Below, in pieces: positions 45,131-53,203 of a stretch of DNA of 64,000 nucleotides. The position numbers and the translations under genes are program-made. The DNA is from Mucilaginibacter ginsenosidivorax (GTDB lineage Bacteria > Bacteroidota > Bacteroidia > Sphingobacteriales > Sphingobacteriaceae), in assembly GCF_007971525.1 (NCBI RefSeq), contig NZ_CP042437.1:6882001-6946000 (forward strand), given 5' to 3'. Under the pieces are notes generated by a model, which worked only from the letters and a program-made list of their open reading frames with translations, ran no database searches and had not been told where the DNA came from. Numbering within the stretch: position 1 is the stretch's first letter; every line of letters begins with the position of its first letter.

Positions 45131-46855
45131 ATGGATGCGGGAAAAAGAACAATTAACGACATTTTTAATGGTAACAGAATTTTAGAAATCCCCTTTTTTC
45201 AAAGGGCTTACGTTTGGGGTGAAGCCCAATGGGAACGCCTTTTAGAGGATTTGGCTCACGTAAGCAAATTTAACAAACCCTACTTCTTAGGCTCGGTTAT
45301 TCTTAAACAGCAACCGACCAGTACCGGCAACGGCTCCGGGGATTTAAGAACGGTAATTGATGGTCAACAAAGGTTAACAACCCTTAATCTTTTCTTTAAG
45401 GTTCTATGTTTAAAAAACGAGCAGGGTCATCTCTTTGACCGAATCTTCCGGCTAATGAGTACCAATAAATTAGCTATTCTTCACAATCATAATGATATAG
45501 CTGCCTTTGAAAAAATACTTAGTCTGAATGAATTAGCAGAGGTAACGGAAACGGACAATATCAGTAAGGCTTATAACTATTTTAAAGACAACATCGATAC
45601 TGAAAGCTACGATGTTCAAAATATACTTTCAAGGGTTTTGTTTGTAGGGATTGACCTCGACGTAAACGAAGATGAGCAACAAATTTTCGACACTATAAAT
45701 TCTCTCGGTGTAAGATTGACTACAGCAGAGTTACTAAAAAATTATTTTTTCAACCGTGAAGATTTGCAGAACTACAAAGAATTTTGGTTGGATATTTTTG
45801 AAAAGGATGAAGAGCAAAGAGAATATTGGGACAGGGAGATAACTACCGGGAGATTAAAGCGAACCTTTATCGACCTGTTTTTTTACGCCTATTTACAGAT
45901 TAAGATACAAGAACCTGAGTTAGATATTAAGTCAGAAGAGAAAACCGAATACGCTAAGGTTGATGCACTCTTTGAATCCTATAAAAAGCTGATAAAGGAT
46001 TACAAGCTGGATAAGAAGAAAATTTTAGAAGAAATCAGGGACTACGCAAAAGTCTTTAGCGAAAACTTTGATTACGATGTTGTAGATAGTGAACTTACTT
46101 CTGACTTTGGCATTGAAAGAATCAATTCAATTATTTTCGGGCTGGAAACTACAACCCTTATCCCGTACGCTCTTTACGTACTTAAAAACGTAACCAGCGT
46201 TAGCCATCAGGATGAATTATTTGAGATTATAGAATGCTACCTGATGCGCCGGATGGTGGTTCATGCCACAACTAAGAATTACAACCAGTTGTTTAGTGAG
46301 AGATTAATATCAAATAAGGTATTATCAAAGGATGACTTCATAGGATACATCAACAGAAATCCTGACAACGTAAACTTCTTCCCAAATGATAAGGCATTGA
46401 AAGTAGGGTTTGATACTGCCTACTTAGTTAACAAGCAAGCTGCCGGAATACTGTATCTTATCGAATCTAAGATACGTAACCGAAGCAGACATGCCACAAA
46501 GCTTTTGGGTATAAGTAAGTATAGCCTTGAACACCTAATGCCTAAAAAATGGGAGAATAATTGGGGCAGAATCAGTAACAAGGAGTTGAGGGATGAAAGA
46601 AACCGGAAGCTATACACCTTGGGAAACTTAGCTATAATTACACAGTCATTAAACGCATCAATCAGGGATTCAAATTGGAAAGCCAAGAAAAAAGGTAAAT
46701 CTGACAAACCCGGTTTAGTTCATTATTCTGCGGGTATAGAAACGTTAGCACCTTACCTTGAACTTGATGAGTGGAACGAATCAGAAATTGAAAAGAGAGC
46801 CAAATTTCTGTATAATAAAGCGGTGAAAATTTGGAAGTACGATGATAAGGCATAG
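45131..46855 (+). CDS. GmrSD/SspE-like DUF262-DUF1524 protein (modification-dependent restriction type)
   Basis: A 574-residue protein. The N-terminal DUF262 domain has IPFFQRAYVWGEAQWERLLE and the ParB-like nucleotide-binding motif VIDGQQRLTTLN (Asp77 onward). The C-terminal DUF1524 domain has the HNH-like SLEHLMPKKW (His468) and LGNLAIITQSLNASIRDSNW. Fused DUF262-DUF1524 proteins include GmrSD, BrxU and SspE, which cut phage DNA with modified bases or phosphorothioate linkages in an NTP-dependent way. No SspBCD or BREX genes are visible here, so a type IV-like role against modified phage DNA is the best guess. Confidence 0.85.
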   Translation: MDAGKRTINDIFNGNRILEIPFFQRAYVWGEAQWERLLEDLAHVSKFNKPYFLGSVILKQQPTSTGNGSGDLRTVIDGQQRLTTLNLFFKVLCLKNEQGHLFDRIFRLMSTNKLAILHNHNDIAAFEKILSLNELAEVTETDNISKAYNYFKDNIDTESYDVQNILSRVLFVGIDLDVNEDEQQIFDTINSLGVRLTTAELLKNYFFNREDLQNYKEFWLDIFEKDEEQREYWDREITTGRLKRTFIDLFFYAYLQIKIQEPELDIKSEEKTEYAKVDALFESYKKLIKDYKLDKKKILEEIRDYAKVFSENFDYDVVDSELTSDFGIERINSIIFGLETTTLIPYALYVLKNVTSVSHQDELFEIIECYLMRRMVVHATTKNYNQLFSERLISNKVLSKDDFIGYINRNPDNVNFFPNDKALKVGFDTAYLVNKQAAGILYLIESKIRNRSRHATKLLGISKYSLEHLMPKKWENNWGRISNKELRDERNRKLYTLGNLAIITQSLNASIRDSNWKAKKKGKSDKPGLVHYSAGIETLAPYLELDEWNESEIEKRAKFLYNKAVKIWKYDDKA

Positions 46856-46882
46856 CAATTAATTTAATATAGTAGAAGAGTT

Positions 46883-47560
46883 ATGGAAAATATCACTTTT
46901 CAAATACAAGCCCCCGATTTTAGTTTTGAGGAAATCGCTAAAGATAAAGCCCAAAGTATTATAAGGTTTCATTTATATGGCAACGGTTTAATACAATATG
47001 TTTCAGGAGGAAACCACGAATTGGGCGACCGGGTTGAAGCCGAGATACGTACACTATATAATAAGACTGAGCAACTTGTATGTATCAGCGAGTTAATCAC
47101 ATTTCTTACCGACAACGTAATACAGTTTAACAATAATCCTTATAACGGCTATTCTGATGAGGACAAAAAGATGTATGCTAAAGGAATAAATAAGTTGAAG
47201 TATATTTTATATTCATTAGCAACTGCAACTTGTGGGTACAGCTTTGATACAAATAGTTTTAACAATGAGGAAGTAACAGAGTTGTCCCAAAAAATTGATA
47301 AGGTTCTATCTGAGCTCGAAACTATCAAAATGGGAAACGGAGTTTTGGGAGATATGATAGACGAGTTGAAAGATGAAATCAACTCTTTAAAATCTTCTTA
47401 CGTATTGGGCAAGAAAACTTGGAAGCAGAAAGCAACCGGAATTATTGTTTCTTTTGCTGGAAATAAAGGAGGTGATGCGATATGGGATGCTATAAAGCCA
47501 TATCTTAAAGACTTTATGACGAATCAGGCACCGGAAGTTATTCATAAGTTATTAACTTAA
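46883..47560 (+). CDS. Unknown 225-residue protein at the cargo end
   Basis: I do not recognise the family. The N-terminal ~120 residues look helical (FHLYGNGLIQYVSGGNHELG, TLYNKTEQLVCISELITFLT). The middle is a coiled coil (EVTELSQKIDKVLSELETIK, DMIDELKDEINSLKSSY). The C-terminal part (KATGIIVSFAGNKGGDAIWD, AIKPYLKDFM) resembles short amphipathic tails of membrane-acting effectors, but this is weak. It starts 28 bases after the GmrSD-like gene and could be an accessory or effector of that module. Confidence 0.6.
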   Translation: MENITFQIQAPDFSFEEIAKDKAQSIIRFHLYGNGLIQYVSGGNHELGDRVEAEIRTLYNKTEQLVCISELITFLTDNVIQFNNNPYNGYSDEDKKMYAKGINKLKYILYSLATATCGYSFDTNSFNNEEVTELSQKIDKVLSELETIKMGNGVLGDMIDELKDEINSLKSSYVLGKKTWKQKATGIIVSFAGNKGGDAIWDAIKPYLKDFMTNQAPEVIHKLLT

Positions 47561-47590
47561 TAACCACAAGTAAACTTTTTGAGTGTTATT

Positions 47591-47616
47591 AAAGTGCGTC
47601 ATTTAATGCGTCACTT
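47591..47616. repeat. Integrase arm-type repeat, right
   Basis: This copy has the units GTGCGTCA and ATGCGTCACTT in the same direct orientation as 34938-34963, differing only in the three bases between them. It is about 120 bases inside attR, as the left copy is about 140 bases inside attL. Confidence 0.6.
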
Positions 47617-47735
47617 AAAACAACTTTTAGTAGGTTTTCTGACTTATTTTGTTTATCTTTAAAGTAAGCATTTTACTTGAACGTAAGTAAAAACGTTGTT
47701 TAACAGTACTTTTAAAGACAAAAATAAATTCAAAG

Positions 47736-47791
47736 GAACTCTCGACCCACTGATTAAGAGTCAGTTGCTCTACCGGCTGAGCTACCAAGTC
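47736..47791. repeat. attR: tRNA-Lys 5' fragment
   Basis: This repeat is identical to 34744-34799. On the minus strand it contains the tRNA 5' acceptor strand, D arm, anticodon arm and part of the T arm, but the 3' acceptor strand is replaced by unrelated element DNA. It is not a functional tRNA. The DNA to its right still holds the original tRNA promoter motif (47808-47822). Confidence 0.9.
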
Positions 47792-47836
47792 GTTCCGGTT
47801 TTTTGCCGGGTTGCAAATATGCTAATTTTTATTCGA

Positions 47837-47910
47837 GTCGGAAAGTATGGAAGCCGGAAAGTCCGAAAGAATTTTGTCATTTTCTAACAATCACTTCCGG
47901 ACTTCCCGAC
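47837..47910 (-). terminator. Imperfect palindrome after the ABC-F gene
   Basis: GTCGGAAAGT (47837-47846) is inverted at ACTTCCCGAC (47901-47910) with one mismatch; inner GGAAG/CTTCC arms add to it. It lies two bases after the ABC-F stop on the minus strand. The long loop makes the terminator call tentative. Confidence 0.35.
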
Positions 47911-47912
47911 TT

Positions 47913-49541
47913 TTAAACTGCCGCGTACAACTCCTCGCGTTGTTTTTGCACTACCGGGCTATTGATGTATTCATCATAAGTCATCAGCTTATCAATATAG
48001 CCGCCAGGTGTTAATTCGATGATCCGGTTGGCTACGGTTTCTACCAGTTCATGGTCACGTGAGGTGAATAGGATGGTGCCCCTGAAGTCTTTCATGCCAT
48101 TATTAAGCGCTGTGATGGATTCCAGGTCCAGGTGGTTAGTAGGTTCGTCAAACATCAGCAAGTTGGCTTGTTGCAGCATCATACGGCTAAACATGCAGCG
48201 CATTTTTTCGCCTCCAGACAGTACATTGCTTTTCTTTAATACTTCTTCGCCCGAAAATAGCATCCGGCCTAAGAAGCCGCGGATAAACTGATCGTCCTTT
48301 TCGCCCGGCGAATATTCGCGCAGCCAGTCAATCAGGTTATCATCTTTGCCTTTAAAGTATTCGGCGTTATCAATAGGGATATCTGCCGGGTTTATGGTAA
48401 TACCCCATTTAAATGTACCTTTAAAATCGGTGTCCCTGCCGGTTAATACGTTGTATAAGGCTGTTGTAGCAAGACTGTTTTGTGATAATATGGCAATTTT
48501 ATCGCCCTTATTAACGGTGAAGCTAATATTGTTAAACAGCAACTCGCCGTTAAGCGATTTCTTCAGGTTCTCAACCTGTAATATCTGGTCACCGGCTTCG
48601 CGGCCAAGGTTATTAAATATGATGCCCGGATATTTACGGTTTGATGGTTGAATTTCATCAATATTAATCTTATCCAAAGCTTTTTTACGGCTGGTGGCTT
48701 GTTTTGATTTTGAGGCGTTGGCGCTAAACCTACGGATAAACTCCTGCAATTCCTTAACCCGCTCTTCCGTCTTTTTATTCTGATCAGAACGTTGTTTCAG
48801 CGCAAGCTGGCTCGATTCGTACCAGAAGGTATAGTTACCGGTATAAATGGTCATTTTGGCAAAGTCGATATCTACCACGTGGGTACACACAGTATCCAGG
48901 AAGTGCCTGTCGTGCGATACAACCAAAACAATGGCCTCATATGAAGCTAAAAAGTCTTCCAGCCAGCTCACTGTATGAATGTCCAGATCGTTGGTAGGCT
49001 CATCCAGCAACAGAATGTCGGGCTTGCCAAAAAGGGCCTGTGCCAGTAACACGCGTACTTTTTGCGTATTGTCCAGATCTTTTACCAGGTTGTAATGAAA
49101 TTCCTCTTTTATGCCAAGGTTACTTAAAAGGGTAGCGGCATTACTTTCGGCATTCCATCCATCCATTTCGGCAAACAGATTTTCCAGCTCGCCGGCGCGT
49201 TCGCCATCGGCATCCGTAAAATCTTCTTTCAGGTAAATGGCGTCTTTTTCTTTCATTACAGCATACATTTCCTTGTGGCCCATCATTACGGTTTCAAGTA
49301 CTGTAAACTCATCAAAAGCATAGTGGTTTTGACTTAATACCGCCATCCGTTCGCCGGGGGTAAAACTCACCGAACCACTGGTTGGGTCGATATCTCCTGA
49401 AAGAATTTTTAAAAATGTTGATTTACCGGCACCGTTGGCGCCAATAATGCCGTAGCAATTGCCTTGAGAAAATTTAAGATTAACGTCTTCAAATAAAGTA
49501 CGTTTACCGTAACGTAAAGATAGATTGGATACCGTGATCAT
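47913..49541 (-). CDS. ABC-F family ribosome-associated ATPase
   Basis: A 542-residue protein with two ABC domains and no membrane segments. Domain 1 has Walker A GANGAGKST, a non-canonical signature LDNTQKVRVLLAQALF and Walker B ILLLDEPTNDLD. A charged linker (about 240-300) follows. Domain 2 has a degenerate Walker A (KGDKIAILSQNSLATTAL), the signature LSGGEKMRCMFSRMML and LLMFDEPTNHLD. The weak P-loop of domain 2 and altered signature of domain 1 are usual in the YkpA/YbiT-like Bacteroidota branch. Such proteins act on the ribosome E site in translation. It is the first core gene right of the element. Confidence 0.9.
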   Translation of the reverse strand: MITVSNLSLRYGKRTLFEDVNLKFSQGNCYGIIGANGAGKSTFLKILSGDIDPTSGSVSFTPGERMAVLSQNHYAFDEFTVLETVMMGHKEMYAVMKEKDAIYLKEDFTDADGERAGELENLFAEMDGWNAESNAATLLSNLGIKEEFHYNLVKDLDNTQKVRVLLAQALFGKPDILLLDEPTNDLDIHTVSWLEDFLASYEAIVLVVSHDRHFLDTVCTHVVDIDFAKMTIYTGNYTFWYESSQLALKQRSDQNKKTEERVKELQEFIRRFSANASKSKQATSRKKALDKINIDEIQPSNRKYPGIIFNNLGREAGDQILQVENLKKSLNGELLFNNISFTVNKGDKIAILSQNSLATTALYNVLTGRDTDFKGTFKWGITINPADIPIDNAEYFKGKDDNLIDWLREYSPGEKDDQFIRGFLGRMLFSGEEVLKKSNVLSGGEKMRCMFSRMMLQQANLLMFDEPTNHLDLESITALNNGMKDFRGTILFTSRDHELVETVANRIIELTPGGYIDKLMTYDEYINSPVVQKQREELYAAV

Positions 49542-49816
49542 GCTGCACCTGTAATTTGGCGCAAAAATAAGCTAAAAACTTCGGTTATGGTAAATTAAGC
49601 TGATATTATGTTTATGTAAATGATTGTGGATATGGGGAAGAATTTGTTTGCCCAATGCTTTTGTGAAACGTGGATACAATTGCACAAAATAATTATGCTG
49701 TTGAAACTAAACGCCTGATTTATACGTTATACAGTATAATTTACCAATTATAAATAAATGGAACAACCTTTGACTATATTATTTTATATTAATTAATTTT
49801 TAATTTTTTCACAGTC
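49542..49816. other. AT-rich intergenic region upstream of ABC-F
   Basis: I see nothing definite beyond the expected ABC-F promoter near the left end and AT-rich DNA before a possible tiny gene at 49817. Confidence 0.3.
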
Positions 49817-49897
49817 ATGGGAGCACTAATAGTTAGCTTAATTATTATCAACGTAGTAATAGCTTTCAATAATATACAAAAACGTAAGGTATACTAA
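49817..49897 (+). CDS. Putative 26-residue single-helix membrane peptide
   Basis: ATG 49817 opens MGALIVSLIIINVVIAF followed by NNIQKRKVY and a stop. A hydrophobic helix followed by a basic tail is typical of small membrane peptides. The upstream DNA is AT-rich with TATATTA-like boxes. No other support exists, and chance cannot be excluded at this length. Confidence 0.3.
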   Translation: MGALIVSLIIINVVIAFNNIQKRKVY

Positions 49898-49921
49898 TAG
49901 CCTTAATACGCCGGCGCAAGT

Positions 49922-50317
49922 TTAGGCTAACAAGGCTTTTAAACTTTGCGTTTCATGGTCGGCTAATTTTTGCAGGGGCCCGGAAGCAAGCATTTTCAGC
50001 ATCATGCTTAACTCTGCATTAATAGTAAAAACAACATCTGTTTGGTCGTTATTTGGGGATAACGACCATTTTAGTTCTAAAGCAAAGGGTGGTTTAGCCG
50101 CCGGTTTAATTACAATTTCCTGGTTTTCAGCACGGTTATCTATTTTTAACGATAATTTGGCCATGTTGGGTATGCTAAAACTGGCTTCGTCGGTGGTAGA
50201 TACCCATTCCTGAATGCTATCCGGCATTAATTTTTGGTGATTATTAAAATCCGCCAGGTAGTTGTAAACCTCGTTTATCGGCTTGTTTATGCTGATGGCG
50301 CTGGTAAATGTAGTCAT
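49922..50317 (-). CDS. SRPBCC-family protein
   Basis: A 131-residue protein with the START-like helix-grip fold pattern: FTSAISINKPINEVYNYLAD at the N-terminus, a central run of beta-strands and a long C-terminal helix (MLASGPLQKLADHETQSLKA). Members bind hydrophobic ligands; the ligand here is unknown. It is 90 bases downstream of pyrE on the same strand. Confidence 0.8.
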   Translation of the reverse strand: MTTFTSAISINKPINEVYNYLADFNNHQKLMPDSIQEWVSTTDEASFSIPNMAKLSLKIDNRAENQEIVIKPAAKPPFALELKWSLSPNNDQTDVVFTINAELSMMLKMLASGPLQKLADHETQSLKALLA

Positions 50318-50407
50318 AAAGAAGTTTTAAGTTTTGAGTGGTGAGTTATAAGTTTTAAATGGGCAAATGAAACTCACAACCCAATACTCATAACTCAAAA
50401 CTATTTT

Positions 50408-51067
50408 TTAGCTTGATGCAATTTGCCCCCAGGCAGATGGATTTTCGCGCCATTGGGCTAATAAAGCCACATCTTTCTCGCTAATGTATTGGTTTGCTTC
50501 GGCATATTTTATCAACGCGTTGTAGTTTGATAGCGTTACAAAAGGGCAGCCCGCATTTTTAAAGTTTTCGGTAGCTATATCAAAACCGTAGCTAAAAATG
50601 GCAGCAAGGCCTGCAACTTCAAACCCTGCAGATTTTAACGCATCAACTGCCTGAAGACTGCTTTTTCCGGTCGATATCAAATCTTCAATTACAACAACCC
50701 TTTTGCCTGTGGTAGTTTGCACATCGCCCTCAATTAAGCTGCCTGTGCCATGTTCTTTTGCTTTGGCACGTACATATATAAATGGCAGGCCCATTTCCTG
50801 CGCTACCAGGGCGCCTTGTGGAATGCCAGCTGTAGCAACGCCCGCTATACAGCCAACGCTGCCAAATTTTTCCTGGATAATAACAGTTAATTGTTGCCTG
50901 ATATAGGTGCGGATTGACGGATGAGACAGTGTTACCCTATTATCGCAGTAAATTGGCGATTTCCATCCAGATGCCCATGTAAAAGGATTATTAGGTTGTA
51001 ATTTAATTGCTTTAATTTGCAGCAGGAACTCGGCAACCTGCTGTTCTATCTCATTATTATTAAACAT
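50408..51067 (-). CDS. pyrE: Orotate phosphoribosyltransferase
   Basis: A 219-residue enzyme that makes OMP from orotate and PRPP in pyrimidine synthesis. Visible motifs are FTWASGWKSPIYCDNR, GVATAGIPQGALVAQEMGLP, YVRAKAKEHGTG (the catalytic flexible loop) and the PRPP-binding VVVIEDLISTGKS. Its ATG shares the palindrome CATG (51065-51068) with the divergent NUDIX gene, so neither start has upstream noncoding DNA. Promoters for each must lie within the other coding region. The start is supported by the conserved N-terminus. Confidence 0.96.
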   Translation of the reverse strand: MFNNNEIEQQVAEFLLQIKAIKLQPNNPFTWASGWKSPIYCDNRVTLSHPSIRTYIRQQLTVIIQEKFGSVGCIAGVATAGIPQGALVAQEMGLPFIYVRAKAKEHGTGSLIEGDVQTTTGKRVVVIEDLISTGKSSLQAVDALKSAGFEVAGLAAIFSYGFDIATENFKNAGCPFVTLSNYNALIKYAEANQYISEKDVALLAQWRENPSAWGQIASS

Positions 51068-51704
51068 GGCTCAAAAATACAGAATTTATATTAACGAAAA
51101 GGTGATCCTGCTAACTGAATCAGAACCTCATGGAAAAGAAAATTACGAAAAGCTTGATGCAGAGGCCTTTGATCTTAAAATAATTTACACCTGGATACTG
51201 GCCAACCCCAAAAAACTGTTCTACATCAAATGTAATAATGTTAAGGAATTTTTAAAATCTGTTAAAAAAAGCATTACCGTTATTGAGGCTGCAGGTGGCC
51301 TGGTTAAGAATACTGCGGGCAACTATTTATTTATTTACCGCAACGATAAATGGGATTTGCCTAAAGGGAAAATAGAAAAAGACGAGAAAGTTAAAGAAGC
51401 CGCCGTGCGCGAGGTAGAAGAGGAGTGTGGTATTAAAGTAAGCAGGCTTAACGAGAAAATTTGCAAAACTTACCACGTATATATAAACCGCGGAGAAATA
51501 GTGCTCAAAAAAACGCACTGGTTTAAAATGGATTGCAAAGGTAAAGAGAAACTAAAGCCCCAAAAAGAAGAAGGAATTACAGATGTACGCTGGTTTGAAA
51601 AAGAACATATCGAGCCTATTATTGACAATACTTTTCCATCTATATTAGATGTGCTGCACAAAGAAAAACTGGCTACAAATAAGCTAATGCCTCTGAAGGG
51701 ATAA
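51066..51704 (+). CDS. NUDIX hydrolase
   Basis: A 212-residue protein with the NUDIX box GKIEKDEKVKEAAVREVEEE, completed by CGI. An N-terminal extension of about 75 residues (KYRIYINEKVILLTESEP) is typical of the Bacteroidota branch beside pyrE. It hydrolyses a nucleoside diphosphate linked to another moiety; the substrate is unknown. It diverges from pyrE with overlapping starts. Its 3' end overlaps coaD by 32 bases tail to tail. Confidence 0.9.
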   Translation: MAQKYRIYINEKVILLTESEPHGKENYEKLDAEAFDLKIIYTWILANPKKLFYIKCNNVKEFLKSVKKSITVIEAAGGLVKNTAGNYLFIYRNDKWDLPKGKIEKDEKVKEAAVREVEEECGIKVSRLNEKICKTYHVYINRGEIVLKKTHWFKMDCKGKEKLKPQKEEGITDVRWFEKEHIEPIIDNTFPSILDVLHKEKLATNKLMPLKG

Positions 51705-52134
51705 ACTGGGCCACATCGCCATGGTGGCGCATAATTTCGCGTACGATGGTTGAACTGATAGATGAGTAGCCGGGTTTACTTACAATAAATATGCTTTCGA
51801 TATCGGGCATTAAAGCGTGATTCATCTGGGCTATTGCTTTTTCGTACTCAAAATCAGACACCGTACGGATACCCCTGATCATGTAGGTGGCCCCGATGCT
51901 TTTGCAAAAATTTACGGTAAGGCCCTCATAAGCTACGATGTGTATCCGGTCGTCATGTTTAAAAACAGCGCGCAACATTTGCTCCCGGGTTTCAATACTC
52001 AATAATCCTTGTTTGCTGCTGTTGGCACCCACGCCTATATAAAGCTTATCAAACAGGCCAACGGAGCGTTTCACGATATCTACATGTGCTTTGGTAACCG
52101 GATCAAACGAACCTGGGAAAAGGGCGATCTTCAT
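51673..52134 (-). CDS. coaD: Phosphopantetheine adenylyltransferase
   Basis: A 153-residue enzyme catalysing the fourth step of coenzyme A synthesis. Motifs are ALFPGSFDPVTKAHVDIV (the T-x-x-H nucleotidyltransferase motif), MIRGIRTVSDFEYEKAIAQM and the C-terminal ISSTIVRE. Length is normal. It converges on the NUDIX gene with a 32-base overlap. Confidence 0.96.
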   Translation of the reverse strand: MKIALFPGSFDPVTKAHVDIVKRSVGLFDKLYIGVGANSSKQGLLSIETREQMLRAVFKHDDRIHIVAYEGLTVNFCKSIGATYMIRGIRTVSDFEYEKAIAQMNHALMPDIESIFIVSKPGYSSISSTIVREIMRHHGDVAQFIPSEALAYL

Positions 52135-52201
52135 AGTAGCATGGTGTTAATACTATGCCAAAAGTAGCAATGATTTTTAAAGTTTAAGCACGCGGTTGAA
52201 T

Positions 52202-52570
52202 TTAAAGCGCGATAATATCTTCCAGATTATAATAAACCTTAATGCCTTGCTCCAGGGCAATTTGTACATCGCCATCGGCCCCTTTTGATTCGCCGGGTAT
52301 CCTTAAAATGGCATCACATTTGGCAAGTATCCGTCGTGATACCGGGTACGAGATTTCCTGGTAAGCTTCATCCCCCGGATGCCTTGAGCCGGCTTGTTTT
52401 AACAGGGGCAGAGCAAGCCATTCGCCTATTACCGGAATGTGCCCGGCCCTGAAAATAGGAAGTGCCATTTCTTCCATTTTTCTCAAATTATTGGACATTA
52501 GTTCGGGATCGTCGTTTGTGCCGGAGCGATAGGGGCCTGCAATTAAAATGATTAAAGGTTTGGGTGTCAT
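52202..52570 (-). CDS. DUF4406 / nucleoside 2-deoxyribosyltransferase-like protein
   Basis: A 122-residue protein with ILIAGPYRSGT at the N-terminus and GEWLALPLLK, CDAILRIPGESKGADGDV and ALEQGIKVYYNLEDI, the pattern of nucleoside 2-deoxyribosyltransferase-fold proteins. The start overlaps the nudK stop by 4 bases (ATGA at 52567-52570), indicating coupling with a nucleotide-sugar hydrolase. The substrate is unknown. Confidence 0.72.
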   Translation of the reverse strand: MTPKPLIILIAGPYRSGTNDDPELMSNNLRKMEEMALPIFRAGHIPVIGEWLALPLLKQAGSRHPGDEAYQEISYPVSRRILAKCDAILRIPGESKGADGDVQIALEQGIKVYYNLEDIIAL

Positions 52571-53145
52571 GATACCAGGTTGTTTAGTTGAGCGTACTGC
52601 AAAAGCATTATTGTTTTGGCGTCCTTTATTTCGCCGGTACTAATCATGTTTAAAGCTTGCGTAAATGGGAGTTCCAATACTTCTATATTTTCGTTTTCTT
52701 CATCCAGGCCACCACCATCGCTTACTTTCATATCGGGCGTATATTCGGCAATAAAAAAATATAGTATTTCTGTTACCGATCCGGGCGACATGTAAGCCTC
52801 AAATACCTTTTTTACATTGGTTATTTTATAGCCGGTTTCTTCTTCAGTTTCTTTCCTGATGCAATCTTCCGGGTTGTTTTCATCCAGCAGCCCCGCGCAG
52901 CATTCAATTAGCATCCCGTCGTGGTTGCCATTAATATAGGTGGGCATCCTGAACTGGCGGGTAAGTATTACAGTGTTAAGATCAGTATTATACAGTAATA
53001 TAGTTGCGCCGTTGCCCCGGTCATAGGCTTCACGGGTGAGCAGGTGTACAGATCCATCTTGTTTAATAGCCTCAAATGTTACATTGTTGAGTGTGTACCA
53101 GTTCTTGGAGAGAATCTCTGTTTGTAATATTCTGATTTTATCCAT
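52567..53145 (-). CDS. nudK: GDP-mannose pyrophosphatase-type NUDIX hydrolase
   Basis: A 192-residue NUDIX protein resembling NudK: NGATILLYNTDLNTVILTRQ, ECCAGLLDENNPEDCIRKET, the NUDIX box end EETGYKI, and YMSPGSVTEILYFFIAEY. NudK hydrolyses GDP-mannose and other nucleotide sugars. The gene is divergent from the DeoR regulator, and the shared 58-base region contains a four-unit 10-bp tandem repeat that could be its operator. Confidence 0.85.
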   Translation of the reverse strand: MDKIRILQTEILSKNWYTLNNVTFEAIKQDGSVHLLTREAYDRGNGATILLYNTDLNTVILTRQFRMPTYINGNHDGMLIECCAGLLDENNPEDCIRKETEEETGYKITNVKKVFEAYMSPGSVTEILYFFIAEYTPDMKVSDGGGLDEENENIEVLELPFTQALNMISTGEIKDAKTIMLLQYAQLNNLVS

Positions 53146-53150
53146 TATAT

Positions 53151-53190
53151 TTGATTGTTTTTGATCTATTTTGATTATTTTTGAACAAAT
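53151..53190. promoter_or_regulatory. Four 10-bp tandem TTGAT units between nudK and the DeoR gene
   Basis: TTGATTGTTT, TTGATCTATT, TTGATTATTT and TTGAACAAAT start at 53151, 53161, 53171 and 53181. Each unit spans about one helical turn, so bound protein would lie along one face. The array fills the divergent promoter and is a natural operator for the DeoR-family regulator. Confidence 0.55.
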
Positions 53191-53203
53191 GAACGTTATT
53201 TAA

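Larger units (their letters stand above)
34744..47791. mobile_element. 13-kb integrated element in tRNA-Lys (satellite-like / defence island)
   Basis: The element lies between identical 56-bp direct repeats that are part of tRNA-Lys. Just inside the left end are arm-type repeats and a tyrosine integrase facing inward. Next come a primase-helicase and XRE regulator on the opposite strand, iteron/hairpin DNA, and about 8 kb of cargo in the plus direction. There are no capsid, portal, terminase, tail, relaxase or type IV secretion genes. The layout therefore resembles a phage satellite or an integrase-borne defence island rather than a full prophage or ICE. Base composition looks more AT-rich than the flanking glycan locus by eye. 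Confidence 0.85.

Noticed and set aside
34744..47791. Complete prophage or conjugative element
   Set aside because: No capsid, portal, terminase, tail, lysis, relaxase or secretion genes are visible among its genes.
47736..47791. Second functional tRNA-Lys
   Set aside because: The 3' acceptor strand and part of the T arm are replaced by unrelated sequence, so it cannot fold fully; it is attR.
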